Shown piece after piece: positions 12,995 through 25,409 of a stretch of DNA of 64,000 nt. The translations under genes were made by a program, and so were the position numbers. The first letter of the stretch is position 1; every line of letters starts with the position of its first letter. Source of the DNA: Nereocystis luetkeana (lineage: Eukaryota; Sar; Phaeophyceae; Laminariales; Laminariaceae); contig JARUPZ010000010.1 in assembly GCA_031213475.1 (NCBI GenBank), positions 12,261,917 to 12,325,916 on the forward strand, given 5' to 3'. The notes below the pieces were generated by a model. The model was not told the origin of the DNA and did not search any database. It worked only from the letters and a program-made list of their open reading frames with translations.

Positions 12995-13373
12995 TACCAG
13001 GTACTTGTTGTATCGTACCAGGTATATATACAGTAGATGGTACCGGTCCTCTGCTGCTGTGCATATTAGACGAGAGAACATCCTGCTTTGTACGTACCAG
13101 GTATTAATAGCTCTTTTGATTTCTTTGCTTTCTGCAGACCTTGATCGCCCGTGCGTCTTCACAGCTTACTCTCCCTGTGATGGTTGATGGTTGAAGGTTG
13201 ATTGACTTTGCTTTTGTTTCGTTTCGTTTTTTGTTTTCTGGGTCGTCAACCCCCGCCGTCTTCTTGCCTGGCAGTTTTATACCAGGTATGCAAATCTGTG
13301 TGTGAGCCCGCGTTTTTTTCGGTTGCGTATCATCTATTAATATTAATACCAGGTAGTGTATTCTCTCGTGTGT

Positions 13374-13374
<1 letters not shown>

Positions 13375-13414
<40 letters not shown>

Positions 13415-13612
13415 CCCATTCATTATCTTCGCACATCTTCTTCTCTCTCTCCTTCCAACTCGTAACTCAGATCCGGGGTCACATAGCAGGCTCTTCTCCC
13501 CCCTTCCCGCTACGGTACGTGCCTTCATTTTTATCGCGAGAAGATTTCAGCCTTTTCTTCCCTCGTCGACTCGCATCGAATTGTGCCTACCCACGCTGCA
13601 AGGCGCTCTCAA
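13375..13612 (-). mobile_element. SINE copy 2, headless, with 38-bp poly-A tail, abutting a LINE 3' end
   Basis: 13416-13612 matches the SINE body of 12665-12881 at roughly 95 percent. A run of 38 T on the plus strand (13375-13412) is its poly-A tail. The tRNA-like head is missing: the SINE begins exactly where the (AC)n tail of the LINE ends, and both elements run on the minus strand. Confidence 0.8.
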
Positions 13613-16600
13613 CAGTGTGTGTGTGTGTTCTTCACATTAAACCGTTCTTTCTACCCGTCGACATCCAGCACAACCAGTGTCCGTGCCGATTCTTCCATCC
13701 TAGAAGAGATACAAGTTCTGTGGTCACAAAGCTACGCCACAGAGATACTACGTTGCCACGTGTGCAGTGTGAACTGCAGTGGGCAATGCAAAGCCATGTC
13801 ATCATACTAGATACGACAGGCACGACATACGCAATCTATGAAATAGTGAAACGAAAAGAAACAATCAAAGAGAAAACAAAACAAGGTAGACAAGTCGAAA
13901 AAGAAAAAGAAGAAAAATGAAAGCAAAATCTAAGAGAAACAATCTGTCGTGCCCCCCCCCCCGCAGGCGAGGTGGCCTACACTTGAAAAAGAACGAGCTG
14001 GAAAAAAGAAGAAATAACAAAAGACACCACTGCTTGTGAACAGAGTAAGACAAAGAACCAAGGAGAAAGTAACAAGGAAAAATAACAAAGGGGAAATAAC
14101 AGGCAGACCAAAGCCCAAAGCACCTTCTAGGTGGCGGCAGCAGCTTGTGGTACGAGTAGTATAGCCAGGTTCTCCCTGCTAATCCGCCTGGTACCTTGCT
14201 ACCCAGACTGCCGTCTCCGCCCTGCGTTCGTCAACTATGCCCAGCCCCTTGGCGTCAGACAATACGAGCCGAGCAGAGCAGGTTCGTCTTCCAACCACGC
14301 CACACGGCTCCTTGAGTACGGCTTATCAATCAGAAAAGGAAGAGGAAGAGAAAAAATGAAATGAAAATCACGGAGAGTCAGCGCAAGAGAGAAAAAAAAA
14401 AAAAAAAAAAAAAAAAAAACTAAAAGAGAAGACAAGGGAAGACCACGTTCGAGCCAGCTGCACCAGTTGGTAGCACTAGTAGTATGGTCATATTCTACTT
14501 CCTAGTCGACTTGGTGCCTTGCTACCCTGTCTGCCATCTCCTTCCTACTTTCGTCTACCGCCGTTTCCCTTCTACCCCTCCTGTTCCCCCCCCTCTCCGC
14601 ATTCACTCGGTCGGGCTTTATGCCACTTCTCCTGTTGCCCCCTCCCCCCCCGTTCCTTTGGGCACCATCCACGGCGGATGCGCGGCGCTGTCTACTCATC
14701 TCAGCCTCAGCCTCGTGCCACCTCACCATGAACCGTTCGGCTGCTTCAAGGATCCCCCGGTACCACTTCCCCGCCTTTTTGGCTGCTGTGGACCACAACG
14801 CGGTCTCAACTCCAAACACCAAGGGGGCAACTTCCGTTGACCCTTCGGTGGCTCGGAACTCCCTAAGGTCTTCGACTATGCATCTATGCCAAGTCTTACA
14901 CTGTCCGCCTGGTCTCGGGTTCTCCCCACCAGCTATCGTCCCGAGCATTACCCGATTGGGTAATCGCTCCTTGCTTTGCCGTGCCACGCCCCCCGCAAAG
15001 AAGAGCCGCCGTTTGCGAATGGTCGTTTCGATGCTCTCGCAACGTGTCATCTTGAGGGCCTTCGCGTACGAGAGGGTGGCATGGTCAGTACGAAGTCGGC
15101 GCTGGAAGCCAATGACTCGCAACAGGACTTGGTGGTGAGCCGTTCGAAGCTTGGCAAAGTGTTCCGCTCTGAGGGTCCACGTCACACACCCGTACAGCAG
15201 GGTCTCAATCACCTCGGCCTTCAGCATTCGGACTTTAAGGCTAAGGGGGGCGGTCGTCCTATCATACAACTCCGGGCCGAACCGTTTGAAGCATGCTCGC
15301 ATGAGGCGGATCCGTCGGTCGATTTCGAGCGAGAGGTCAGCGTTTTCGTGGATAACGCCGCCTAGGTATAAGAACTGGGTCGTCTGCTTATACCTCTGAC
15401 CTGCCGCTTCGATGACGAGCGGTGGTGCGAGGGTTGTCCGGTCTGGTGTTTGTAGGACCATTGTCTCAGTCTTCTTTTCCGACACCGTGAGGCCTGCTGC
15501 TTCGAAGACAGTCACGATGACTGTCATCATTTTTGCGAGCCCTTCAGCCGACTTCGAGACAATTCCTGCATCGTCGGCGTACAACATGCCCCATACAGAC
15601 CTTCGCACGCACGCCAATGGCTCCTCCTTCCCTGTTCGAACTACTCCAGCTTCCAAGAGTTGGACCAAATCCCTTACAATGGCTTCGTCTCGGCTGAAGC
15701 GTACTAGTACGACGTGTAACGCAGCAGCGAAGAACACGTTGAACAGTAACGGTGACAGTACACAGCCTTGCCGCAGCCCCTGCGTGACATCAAACCATTC
15801 CGAGAGCTCGCCGTCATCAGTACGCACGCGAGCCCGCATGCCATCGTGGAAATTACGGATAATTCTCAGCATCTTGGTTGGTACGCCAAAGCGTGTGAGT
15901 ACCTTCCATAACAGCTCTCGGTCGACAGAGTCGTACGCTTTCTGCAGATCGATGAAGCACACGTATAAGGGGATTTTCCTCTGTCGTCCGAGCTCTTGCA
16001 GCCGGCGCACGACGAACAACATATCAATCGTTGATCGTGCGGGGCGGAAGCCGCACTGTTCCTCGGGGAGTAGTTCCTCGGTCTCGCAGTAGTTGCTGAG
16101 GCGGGACGCGACGATTTTCAACAACACTTTGCCTGCGTGGGCAACAAGCGAGATCCCTCTATAGTTGTTGCAGTCAGTTCGATCCTTCTTTTTGTGAAGG
16201 ACCTTGATGATCGCATCTTTCCATTGCTGAGGGACTTCTCCTGTTAACCAAACATTGACAAGGATGTTGTGAAAGCGCTGGGCGAATGCCGGGTGGTCGA
16301 TTTTTAGGAGTTCGACCGGGAGACCATCTGGCCCGACAGCTTTCCAATTCGACATCCCCTTCAGTGCTTCGGTCATCTCGTCTATGGATGGTTCATCTTC
16401 AAGCGACAGTTTAGGCGGTCGCGGTGGCAAGAGGTCGATGATCGTGGGATCGAGTTTCAGCGACTTCGTGTTCAAGAGTTTGTGATAAAACCCCGCCCAT
16501 CGTTCACGAATTCGCACCTTATCCCGTAGGATCGTGCCATCCTCGTCCCTAATGAACTGTTCGCTCCTCGCTTTAGTCCCTTCCAATCCTACCGTACTCT

Positions 16601-17630
16601 TAAGGTGCTTGTAAAAGCCTCTTTGGTCGTTGTTCGCTAGGAGTCGTTCGGTTTCGGCAAGGTACGCTTCGAAGTACGCATGCAGTCCTGCGGCAATCAC
16701 CTTCTGCAGGTTCGCACACGCAGATCTCAGGGTCTTCCACGCGGTTCTGTCCCGGGGGTGGGCACGCAAGAATTGTCGTGCATCCTCCCTCGCTGTCCAT
16801 GCTGGCATGAATGCGGCCAAGGTTTCGGCAGACTCACACCATCCATGTCTGCGGTGGCGACGTGCAGGGGGTGGTACCTCTTTTTCGACCGCATCAATAA
16901 CAGCCGCAGTGAAAATCTCAACCATACCAGACGTATTACGGGGCTGGATAGGCTGGTTGAGAGTGGAGATGATCCTGGAGACTACTCGTTCACGACAATT
17001 TCCATCGGACATAAAAAGCTGCCTGTCGAACTCTCGGCGTTTCGTCGGTCTACGTATTTGTCTGTTGGGCGCAAAACGACCACCGAGTCGGACTTTAATA
17101 TACAAGATGTTGTGGTCTGAGTCAGCCTTAGCTGGGGCAGGAGGCTGTGGGACGACTTTCGCATCTTGTACTCTAGGTCGATGGACTTGACGGGTTAGGA
17201 TGTAGTCAATCCGCTTACGGTCATTCGGGCCGGTGCCGTTGTAAGTATGCGATATCCCACCCTTGCGCGTGCTGAAAAACGTGTTGGTGAGAGCCAACTT
17301 GCAATTGGTGGCGAACGACAGGAGCCGTCTGCCATTATCGTTACGAACATCACGTCCATACGCTCCCAGCACTCTGCTTTCATCATCACCGCACCCTTCC
17401 TTCCTCTGTCCAGTTCGCGCGTTGGCATCCATCAGTACAAACAGACACTCTTTCGTCGGGATTTTTTTCACCAAGTACTCCAGCTTCTGCCAGAAGATAC
17501 CTTTCAGTTCGGCGTCCTTGGTACAATCAGTTGGAGCGTACGTATTGTCATGGTTCTCTGCCCTTTCGCCTATATTCTTCGTCTTTCCTTTTTCCTTTGG
17601 ATTGACGTCACTTTTTTCTTGCTTGAGGTG
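13613..17630 (-). mobile_element. Non-LTR retrotransposon (LINE), 5'-truncated
   Basis: Contains one long endonuclease-reverse transcriptase frame and a 3' UTR of about 0.9 kb ending in GGTTTAATGTGAAGAAC and an (AC)n run at 13613-13628. The 5' limit is approximate: the reading frame with the conserved YAPT motif stays open to about 17,600, but the start of the endonuclease and any ORF1 are absent. A 28-bp A run (T in the sense strand) lies in the 3' UTR at 14392-14419. Confidence 0.85.
14502..17571 (-). CDS. LINE polyprotein: APE-type endonuclease plus reverse transcriptase, N-terminus missing
   Basis: About 1,020 uninterrupted codons. Order: endonuclease part with NTYAPTD, LMDANARTG, AYGRDVRNDNGRRLLSFA, SHTYNG, RIDYILT and the catalytic SDHN near residue 120 of the frame; then the reverse transcriptase with CGFRPARSTIDMLF, FIDLQKAYDSVDR (about residue 505), QGLRQGCVLSPLLFN, and the active-site box MLYADDAGI (about residue 630); then a basic Arg-rich tail. 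It copies element RNA into DNA at a nicked target. The absence of stops or frameshifts over 3 kb shows recent insertion, but the lost 5' part (including the endonuclease N-terminus) should make it non-autonomous. There is no natural ATG at the left boundary because of the truncation. Family call is firm; clade not assigned. Confidence 0.9.
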
Positions 17631-20096
17631 TACTATGTTTCATGTGGTACCTGATGACTATTCTTTTCCGTCTTTAATTGTTGCTTGAGGTATTCTTCCA
17701 CTATTAAAAGATACCAGGTACCTGGTAGTTTTTTGTCGCGAGACCACGGACTAGATTGTTGGCAGGGATTTCATGTAAGAACAGCAGTAGCAGCAGGAGC
17801 AGGAGCGGCAGCCAACTGCTTTCCGAGGGCCAGCACAGCAGTAGCACGTACCAGGTACGAGATGTAGTGGACTCTTGGTAGTGGGCCCGTGACGCACGTA
17901 CGCGTATTCTTTGATGCTGCTCTTGTGAGGTCAACAGGTGAAAGACAGCGGCTACTCGTATAGGATGGATGTGTACCGGCGTGGTACAAGTAGTATCATG
18001 CACTACCCTACGCAGTACCAGGTACTGGTACAGTATAATATTAATAGCACGAGTAGTGTTGTCTAGGGCGAGCAGGCAAAGGAGGTGAGACGTGACCACA
18101 TGAACGTGGAAAAACGAAAAACGGAGGGACGATAGGTGCAAACATGGGAAGTGAAGAGGGAGGTACTGCTGGTATTGAACAGATACAGGACAAAAGGACA
18201 ACACCATACTCGTTGGACGACGAATAGCTCGAGCAACCCATCCATCGATCGTAACCTCGTGCGCGGGACGTGTACTCGTAGGCGTGTGTGTGTTGCTCGC
18301 CAAGACAACCAGGACATCAAAACGACAACGCCATCCATCCATCATAATCACACGATTTTCGTGCCGGATTTTGCTGCTAGAACGGTGGCTGCGTTAGAGC
18401 GATGCCATACGCGTGGGTCAAATTGCAACCCTCTAGGCGACCTGCTAGATTTTGAGCAATACGCAACCCATGCAGGACACGCACGAAAGCCAGCTTTTGC
18501 TATTAATAATACCTGCTGGTACTACTGCTGCGCCTACTGGAAGGTTTTGGGGTACGTGGGGCCGTAGGGCAGGGCGAGGGCGCTCCAAGAGTCAGCCCAA
18601 GGTTTTTTCGGACTAACGACAGTTCCCGCCAAGGCAAGAAATCGATAGTGCTCGCGCGCAAAGTCTCCAGCGCCAGCCTGCCCAAGCAGGGTGCGATTGC
18701 AATCATGCCCGAACCCGCTTCTGTGAAAGACGCTTTGCCGTCTTCTTGGGCAATGTGGGCAATGATGTACACAGGATGACATAGGCAACACTATCGGGGT
18801 AAACGGGGCAGCCAAGGGCTCGTTCTCGTACGATATGATAGTGTTCGATCTTCGCATACCTCTTTGCAGCAGGCTCGGCCACCGTCTTTGCTGTAGGGGA
18901 GGAGATCGCTCTGCCTCCGTCTACCACAGTCCTTTTCCTCTATATGCAGTCAGCGTCGATATGCCGTGAGTTGCACTGTCCGTGTTGCAAGTCTGCGCCA
19001 GTCTCGTGCTCGAGCTTTGGTTGTGTCTATGGCTCTATGGCCCTCTTTAGAAGGTTGAAAGGCATACGCCTCGACTGTCTTTACAAAACTAAACTTTGAA
19101 ATAAAGTACGGAGTGAAAATCCCCTTATGTACATGCCTTCCAAGCATTGAAAGACATGATATCGGCTACCATCTGGTACATCTCTTTGCCCCGTCTTTAC
19201 GCCGCTGGTGACACACGTACTTTGAGGAACAACACCAGAGCAAGCATAAGGAGCCATGCCGGAAGCGGCGTCTTTGGCAGATGAAAACCCTGTCGCAAAA
19301 GCGTGAGTACCTTTACCTGATGATAATATGTTCGGACCTCGTGCCCAAGTATCCAAGTTTCTCCTTTATTGCGAAAGACACCACATCAAAAAGCAAGAAC
19401 CCAAAGGGAAAGTTGTTTGACTTTACTGTAGGGTTTTTAGACCTTGCTTGCTCTGTCGAGCAAGAAACAGCAGTTCTGGCATTTAGGCTCGCAACGGAGC
19501 GAGACCAGACAGAAAATCGGGAAAGGGAGGAAGGGGGTTGTGTTGGGAGGCTTCTAGTGCGATACGCCGCAGTACCCTGCGTTATTTCAGTTATTTTCCC
19601 GCCTTTGGCCGCCTTCTTTAGCTTCTCCTGCTCCTGTTCTCCACATTCTTCACATCACGTCACGCAGCACGTACACAGCAGTAGTATCGGCCTTCGTCGC
19701 CGATTGATTCTCGTTCAACCCAACAGGAAAACTGAGATATAAACGCGGAACTGGCTTACCCTGTACAAATACTGCTGTAGAACTCTGAACTCGTATGGTA
19801 CAAACCTTGCACGCACGCCTTCTCCAAGCTGTTGTGGTGACCTAGGTCGTACTATCTACGTACCGTATATAAGTTGGCAGGGGGTAAGTTGGAGCTGCTG
19901 TTGTTTGGTGCTAGCCGGAGATCTTCAGATATAACAAAATCCGGAAAGATGACTTAACGTACACGAAAAACTTCACGAGCTTCGTACGAGTACTCTCTGT
20001 ACCTTGTACTCGTAAGAACCTGCCACGAGAAGTAGCCGGGCTGCCGGGCTGCTGGGGTACGTAATATTACTATGAAGAAATAGTGGATGTGTCCTG

Positions 20097-20193
20097 TTAA
20101 CCCTTTTATAACCGCAGTCCCGTTTTGGGGACAAATTACTCAAAATATGAGTGGGTTGTCCCCAAAACGGGACTGCGGTTCTAAAGGGGTTAA
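20097..20193. mobile_element. TTAA-flanked palindromic MITE (piggyBac-like), copy 2
   Basis: 97 bp including both TTAA ends, with the same terminal sequence as the copies at 3634, 50593 and 59997. Intergenic and non-coding. Confidence 0.85.
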
Positions 20194-21339
20194 TAGCTGC
20201 AAGGAGCTGTACGACACGCACGCAGCATGGTACTGACTGCCGTATGTACTCGTGCGCGCTGTTGGGCGCTTGATGAACTCGCACGTACCAGTATCTTTTT
20301 TAGGTCAGCAGTATTAATACAGCAGAGTAGTGCTCCTGGGTAGTACTGCACTATTGCTATTGGTTGACCTTGGGTGCCGAAAGGGGTGCGGTGCGTGGTC
20401 CACCATATGATACGAAGGTATCATAACGAAAACGATCGTACCGCTATATATATGGGTAGTACTGCTGCTGCACCAGTTTATCATACTCTACTCTGTATCC
20501 TGCACTGCAGCAGCAGCTGCTGCTGCTACCTCTGCTACTGCTGCTTGCGCTTTAGAATTTCTAAACTAATACTGATTGATGTTGATGTTGTACTCCTCCT
20601 TCATGTAATACTCGTACATAGTCCGTACTCGTACGGCACGTTGGTCGCACGCCACTTTCGTGCACCAGGTAGCACGTTTATCGTATTATGTACACACCAC
20701 AAACAGCAGTAGTAGCCAGGTGTATACGACGTATACGTGCGACATGCCAGGTGGTGTTGTATTTTTTTTACCCTTTCAAAGTTGCCTACTACTATCAATA
20801 CTATTAATAAGCTGTACCTGTTATCACCACTGGTAGGTGGGCGTACTTCCCGGCTGAAACGGTTGCCCATTTTATTTGATGCGACGATGATCTCTGGTAT
20901 GATGGGATGACAGGATGGTCTTGTCTTGCGCCGCCAATAGCAGTAGTAAGTGCGTACGTACGTTCGTACCGGTAGTGTAGTGTAATGTGGTGTAGTGTAG
21001 TGTGTGTTACCTTTTCGTGGGGGCGGGAATCTTTGTCAGCCTCCGGTTTTGCGTATGGGAATGTGGTACTCGTAGTGCCGTTATTAATATTAATATTAAT
21101 AGTACCTATTTGTGGTTACATTATGTGGTACAGCAGAAGTACCTGTACTGTGCATGGTGATTTTAGTAATTTGGTACTTCGTGACTGGTGTCATCGGGTC
21201 GGGGCGTGTTTGTGGCGCCCGTCGGAGCGCCTCTGCTCGCCAACGAATCGATAACGCACCAGCAGCAGTGAGTGGCGCGTGGCGCTATCATGGTAGTAGT
21301 GCTGTACCCGTTGTTCGCTTCTCTTTTGAGCACTGATAT

Positions 21340-21670
21340 ATACCTGGTATGTCGATATCGTATCTGTATCGTATCGATATCGTATCGGTATCGTTTCCAT
21401 ATCATATCGTATGGATGTATTGAATCGATGTGTTTCGTATTTGTGTCGGATATCGTATCGGTATCGTTTCGATATCATATCGTATCGAATGTGTGTTTTT
21501 CCCTCCACACCCTGGCTTCCCCGTGTTTTTTGCGCTGACGCTGAACGAAAGCTTCGATGTACCTGCGTATAAATCAAATATCGAAATCGTATCCCTTATT
21601 AATAGTTTTTTTACTATCGGTATCGTATCAAACTCGATTCCGATTATATAGATATACAACACTACACTAT
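21340..21670 (+). repeat. Dispersed repeat with TATCG-rich body, copy 2
   Basis: A tandem-like array of ATCGTATCGATATCG words is followed by CCTGGCTTCCCCGTG and GACGCTGAACGAAA, then more ATCG words. Homologous to 6215-6645 in inverted orientation. Non-coding. Confidence 0.6.
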
Positions 21671-23653
21671 AAATCTCGTACTGCTGACTGTACAGGTAGT
21701 TTCTACACCATCTTTTCTGGCCGGGGGTGTGGCCGTTGTCTCTGTAGTCGTGATTTTGCTGTTGCGTTGTGTTTGCCCTGCCAAGCCCCAAAGGACTTCA
21801 GACTTGAGATGGGAAAAGTGTCGATTCCCTCCCAAGCTGAAGGCCGAAAGGACCTGAGATGTCAGATGCGAAAAGCGTCGAAAAAATGAAAAATTATGAC
21901 GATTACGACATCGTCCGCACCAAGCAGCCCGGGCTGCCGTGGTAGTCTATTTATACCATTATACAAGTCTTTTCTACGGAGTGGTCATAGTAAGGGCGAC
22001 GCAAGAAGTACGGGTTACCTCGACGGCAGCATAACATCAACAGAATCCACGGCAGCAGCAACAGCAGCAACAACGACAGCAACAACAATTAATACACTGC
22101 TGTATCTTCACCCAAAACGGAGGAGGAGTGCACGGACAAAGCTTTTAGGGCCCGTCTTAACGAGAAACCTTTTTCATGACGATCGAATAGGAAGAAATGA
22201 ATTTGATTTTTTCTTGAACAAAATTTCGTGAAAAATTGCCTTTGGGGTCCTGATCGAATAACGCGTAAGGGTTAGGGTCCTTCCTTCCTTCCAACGAACA
22301 CCCGAGGGCGACCAACGAGGCGAGCGACGACCCGCGTCCTCCCCGGGGCACCGCGATCAGCGGCCGATTGTTTCTGCCGGCACCGCTGAAGAGGCTATCG
22401 CTCTTGTGGGACGTCTTGAGTGGCTGGCGCAGCCCCGAAGCCCCACGCAGGCAGTAGCGACGGTGATACAGTGATCGAACTTCTGAGCGAAGTCGTGACC
22501 TGGTCGGTGCTCGTGTGGTCGGCGAGGCAAAGAGGGATGAAAAACTGGGTTTGCAACGGTCTTGTAATTTTTTGAGGCGCTGCGGAGTGTCTACTCTGTG
22601 CCAGGGCCCGTCGGACCTTGCGTTGCAGCTGCTCCGGTGGCCCTCTCTCGGGAATGGTGAATCTCATCTGTGAAGCAGTCGACGACACGGCTCAAGTTTG
22701 CGTGGCTTGCTTCGGTTTCAGGAACATGCCACGTCGAGTTGGACAAACTCCCCAAATTGAATAACACGAAGCGCAACATAAATCCCAAAAGACCTCTTGT
22801 CGAATTTGTTTTATTTCGTCATATTCGAATCAAACGTCAAAATGCCTGCTTGGTTAATCACTTTTCGACCAATCAGATGCAAATAAATTCAAACAAAGAA
22901 CTATTGGCGGAGAATCATAAACAAAAAAAACTCGGTAAGGTGGGCCCTTGGCTGTTTTCTTTCCGGTTGGATTTTTGAGCTTCAGATTTTGACTCGGTCG
23001 CATTTTCAGATGTATTTTTCGCAAATTGAAACAGTCTTCCTATACGGAACAATCGGATTTATTGTGCGTGCACAAATTCGAGCAAACGCCGAGACCAACT
23101 GCTGTTGTTGTGGCCTGGCGCCGCGACGAGACGCGCAGGGTGCGCTGCACTGCGCGTAGGACCCAAGCATCCGAGCCCACGCTGGCTGACTTTAGTCTGG
23201 CGGCGAAAAGGCGTGCCGAGTGCACTAGAGTTAACCGTACTTGGTATTTTGTATCAGTATTTCACAATGTGACTGACTGCTGCTGCTGTAGTCTACGAGT
23301 ACGCATCCACGGAGAGGTGAGCGTCGAGTGCGCTTCTCTTGTTCTCTAGGCCCGAGCCCCCGTCGGCCGACTGTAGTCTAGCCACGTAGAGACGCGCCGC
23401 CCGCCGACCGCGCGTCGGGCGCGAAGCAACGTCGCTATACAGCTGTGTCATCATCCAACTCATCGATCGTTCTGCTGCTGTTTGCTGTCGTGGATAAAAT
23501 CTTGAATGTAGAGACCATTCCATTTTTCGATTTGAAAACCTGATGACCCAAGTCGTCGGATTTCGAGCCAAAATCTGACGACTTGGGCCATCGGATTCCC
23601 AAATCGAAAAAAAAACGGTCAGATTTTGCATATTCGGACTGCATAAGGCCTTT

Positions 23654-24295
23654 TCATTTGCCGTCGGAAACGTGGATTGAAAAAGCCGGTTTCCGATGGG
23701 TTATTTTTCCGACTGGATTGTGAATCGCTACCCTTCTTATCGTCCGTCGGATCGAATGTACAGTTTTTGTGTTTTTTCTGGGGGCGTTTGATGTAAGGGA
23801 GTGTAGCTTGACTGCTGTAGCTCCATGAAAAAAGGGTAGGGTAGGCGGAAGTCGGTCCGAAACTGGTTCGCTGTAATGCTCGTGGGGTGAGAGAGGTCTT
23901 CGTCTTGCAGCAGCAGGTGCGCCCAACCACACATATATCCTCATGTCTCGCTTCTTTCTCGAGCAGCGTGTGAGCGTCACACACGGGGCGTTCTCCTCCA
24001 TCTCGTCCTTAAGGCCTTCGTGGCGCTGGACTTCTTCGAGAGTCGCCAAAGCTACAGCCAGCGCAGTAGTTGGCGCACGGTCATCGATACCGCGCACTGT
24101 GGCCATCGGGTGCTGACACGTGCTGCTGACAGGCGTAGATAAGGATGTATCACGCTGACTCGCGCCGAGCAGCAGCAGAAGTGACAGCAGCCAAGCCAGC
24201 GTCGCGGATGTTGTGGTGTGACGCCGTGTCTTATGTCGTGTTGTTGTGACGTGTGTGTGTATATACTCGTACAGTAAGCGGCGAGACTTTCTCAC
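23654..24295 (-). CDS. Open frame filling the centre of the foldback element, unknown function
   Basis: 213 codons from an ATG near 24295. Residues about 29-49 form a hydrophobic stretch (LAWLLSLLLLLGAS) that could be a signal anchor or signal peptide preceded by a basic, Thr/His-rich segment. An acidic segment (EEVQRHEGLKDEMEEN) follows. The second half is basic and compositionally different, and the change coincides with a GTGTGTGACG that could be a splice donor, so only the first about 110 residues may be coding. It matches nothing I recognise. It could be a captured host exon or chance. Confidence 0.25.
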   Translation of the reverse strand: MRKSRRLLYEYIHTHVTTTRHKTRRHTTTSATLAWLLSLLLLLGASQRDTSLSTPVSSTCQHPMATVRGIDDRAPTTALAVALATLEEVQRHEGLKDEMEENAPCVTLTRCSRKKRDMRIYVWLGAPAAARRRPLSPHEHYSEPVSDRLPPTLPFFHGATAVKLHSLTSNAPRKNTKTVHSIRRTIRRVAIHNPVGKITHRKPAFSIHVSDGK

Positions 24296-24497
24296 TTTTC
24301 CGATACATGGCGTGTTGAATCGAAAATCTCAGTTTTTTCGACTGTCTGGTCCGATTGAAAGAAATGATCGAAACAGGTTGGATTAAAAAGGCGCTTGTGC
24401 AACTGCATCAGAAAGCCAAGTTTTGTCTCCGATCGGAAACCGGCTCTTCGACCCATGTTTCCGACTGAATAAGAACTGGCCTAAGCAGGTGCTCTCA

Positions 24498-24641
24498 TTT
24501 TTTTAGATCGAAAACTACATACCTGAAGCTCGAAATCGAACCGCATAGGAGGTAGTTTTCCTATGTGGTTCGACCCCGAGGTTTGCTCGCCTATGCGGTT
24601 CAATTTCGACGTTCAGATACGTATTTTTCGATCTAAAAAAT
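24498..24641. repeat. Second palindrome inside the foldback element
   Basis: TTTTAGATCGAAAA at the left and TTTTCGATCTAAAA at the right flank inverted copies of a segment containing AATCGAACCGCATAGG. The sub-motif CCTATGCGGTTCGA also occurs just outside the right arm near 25412-25425. Confidence 0.75.
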
Positions 24642-25029
24642 GAAGGCCCCTGGCTGTCCAGTCCGAATGTGCGAAATCCGACCGGATTTTTTTTTATTTG
24701 AGAATCCGATGACCCAACTCGTCGGATTTTGGTCGGATTTTGGCCCAAAATCCGACCAGTTGGGTCATGAGATTTTCAAATCGAAAAATGGCATGCTCTC
24801 TATATTCAAGATGTTATCCCCGAGAGCAAACAGCAGCAGAATGATCGATGAGTTGGATGGTGACAGCTGTATAGCGTCGTTGCTTCGCGGTCGGCGCGTC
24901 TCTCCGTAGCCAGACTATCCGTAGCCAGACTACAGGCGGCTGGCGCGGGCTCGGGCCTAGAGAACAAGAGAAGCGCACTTGGCGCGCACCTCTCCGGGGA
25001 TACGCACTCGTAGTCTACACTGCTGTACA

Positions 25030-25033
<4 letters not shown>

Positions 25034-25066
<33 letters not shown>

Positions 25067-25069
25067 CAG

Positions 25070-25112
<43 letters not shown>
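25034..25112. repeat. (CAG)n microsatellite, two blocks
   Basis: About 10 and 13 CAG units separated by an interrupted spacer, lying in the right arm of the foldback element. The equivalent left-arm site (about 23277-23291) has only a few CTG units, so the expansion arose after the arms separated. Confidence 0.9.
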
Positions 25113-25113
<1 letters not shown>

Positions 25114-25409
25114 AGCCACATTGTGAAACACAAAATACCAAGACAGGTTGACTCTGGCGCACTCGGCACGTCTTTTCGCCGCCAGACCAAAGGCAGTCAG
25201 CGTATGCTCGGACGCTTGGTTCTTACGCCTAGTGCAGCGCACCGAGGGCGTCTCTTCGCGGCGCCAGACCACAACATTAGCAGTTGGTCTCGGCGTTTGC
25301 TCGAATCTGTGCACGCACAATAATTTTGTTTTTTCTGCATAGGAAGACTGTTCCGATTTGCCAAGTTCACATGTGAAAATGCAATCGGGTCAAAATCTAA
25401 AGCTCACAA

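Larger units (their letters stand above)
17640..22960. other. Intergenic region, no gene recognised
   Basis: Holds ACCAGGTA words (for example 17712 and 17848), a TTAA MITE, a TATCG repeat, CAG/CTG-rich stretches near 20505-20550 and 22040-22095, and short TTAGGG tracts (about 22265). Open frames at plus 19281-19742 and minus 18503-18927 are possible exons, but I recognise no family and saw no convincing chain of splice sites. Confidence 0.45.
22985..25405. mobile_element. Large foldback element with about 0.7-kb inverted arms
   Basis: The left arm (about 22985-23655) and right arm (about 24635-25405) are inverted copies with moderate divergence. Both carry AACAGTCTTCCTAT, TTATTGTGCGTGCACA, GAGCAAACGCCGAGACCAAC and, further in, ATGACCCAA and CATTCGGACTG-like segments. 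The centre is about 1 kb. The outer ends fade gradually and no target duplication was identified. It has no transposase and is probably mobilised in trans. Confidence 0.75.

Noticed and set aside
25015-25320. Poly-Cys, poly-Ala or poly-Gln proteins around the CAG tract
   Set aside because: All frames are open only because of the triplet repeat inside a foldback arm; no start, domain or splice context.
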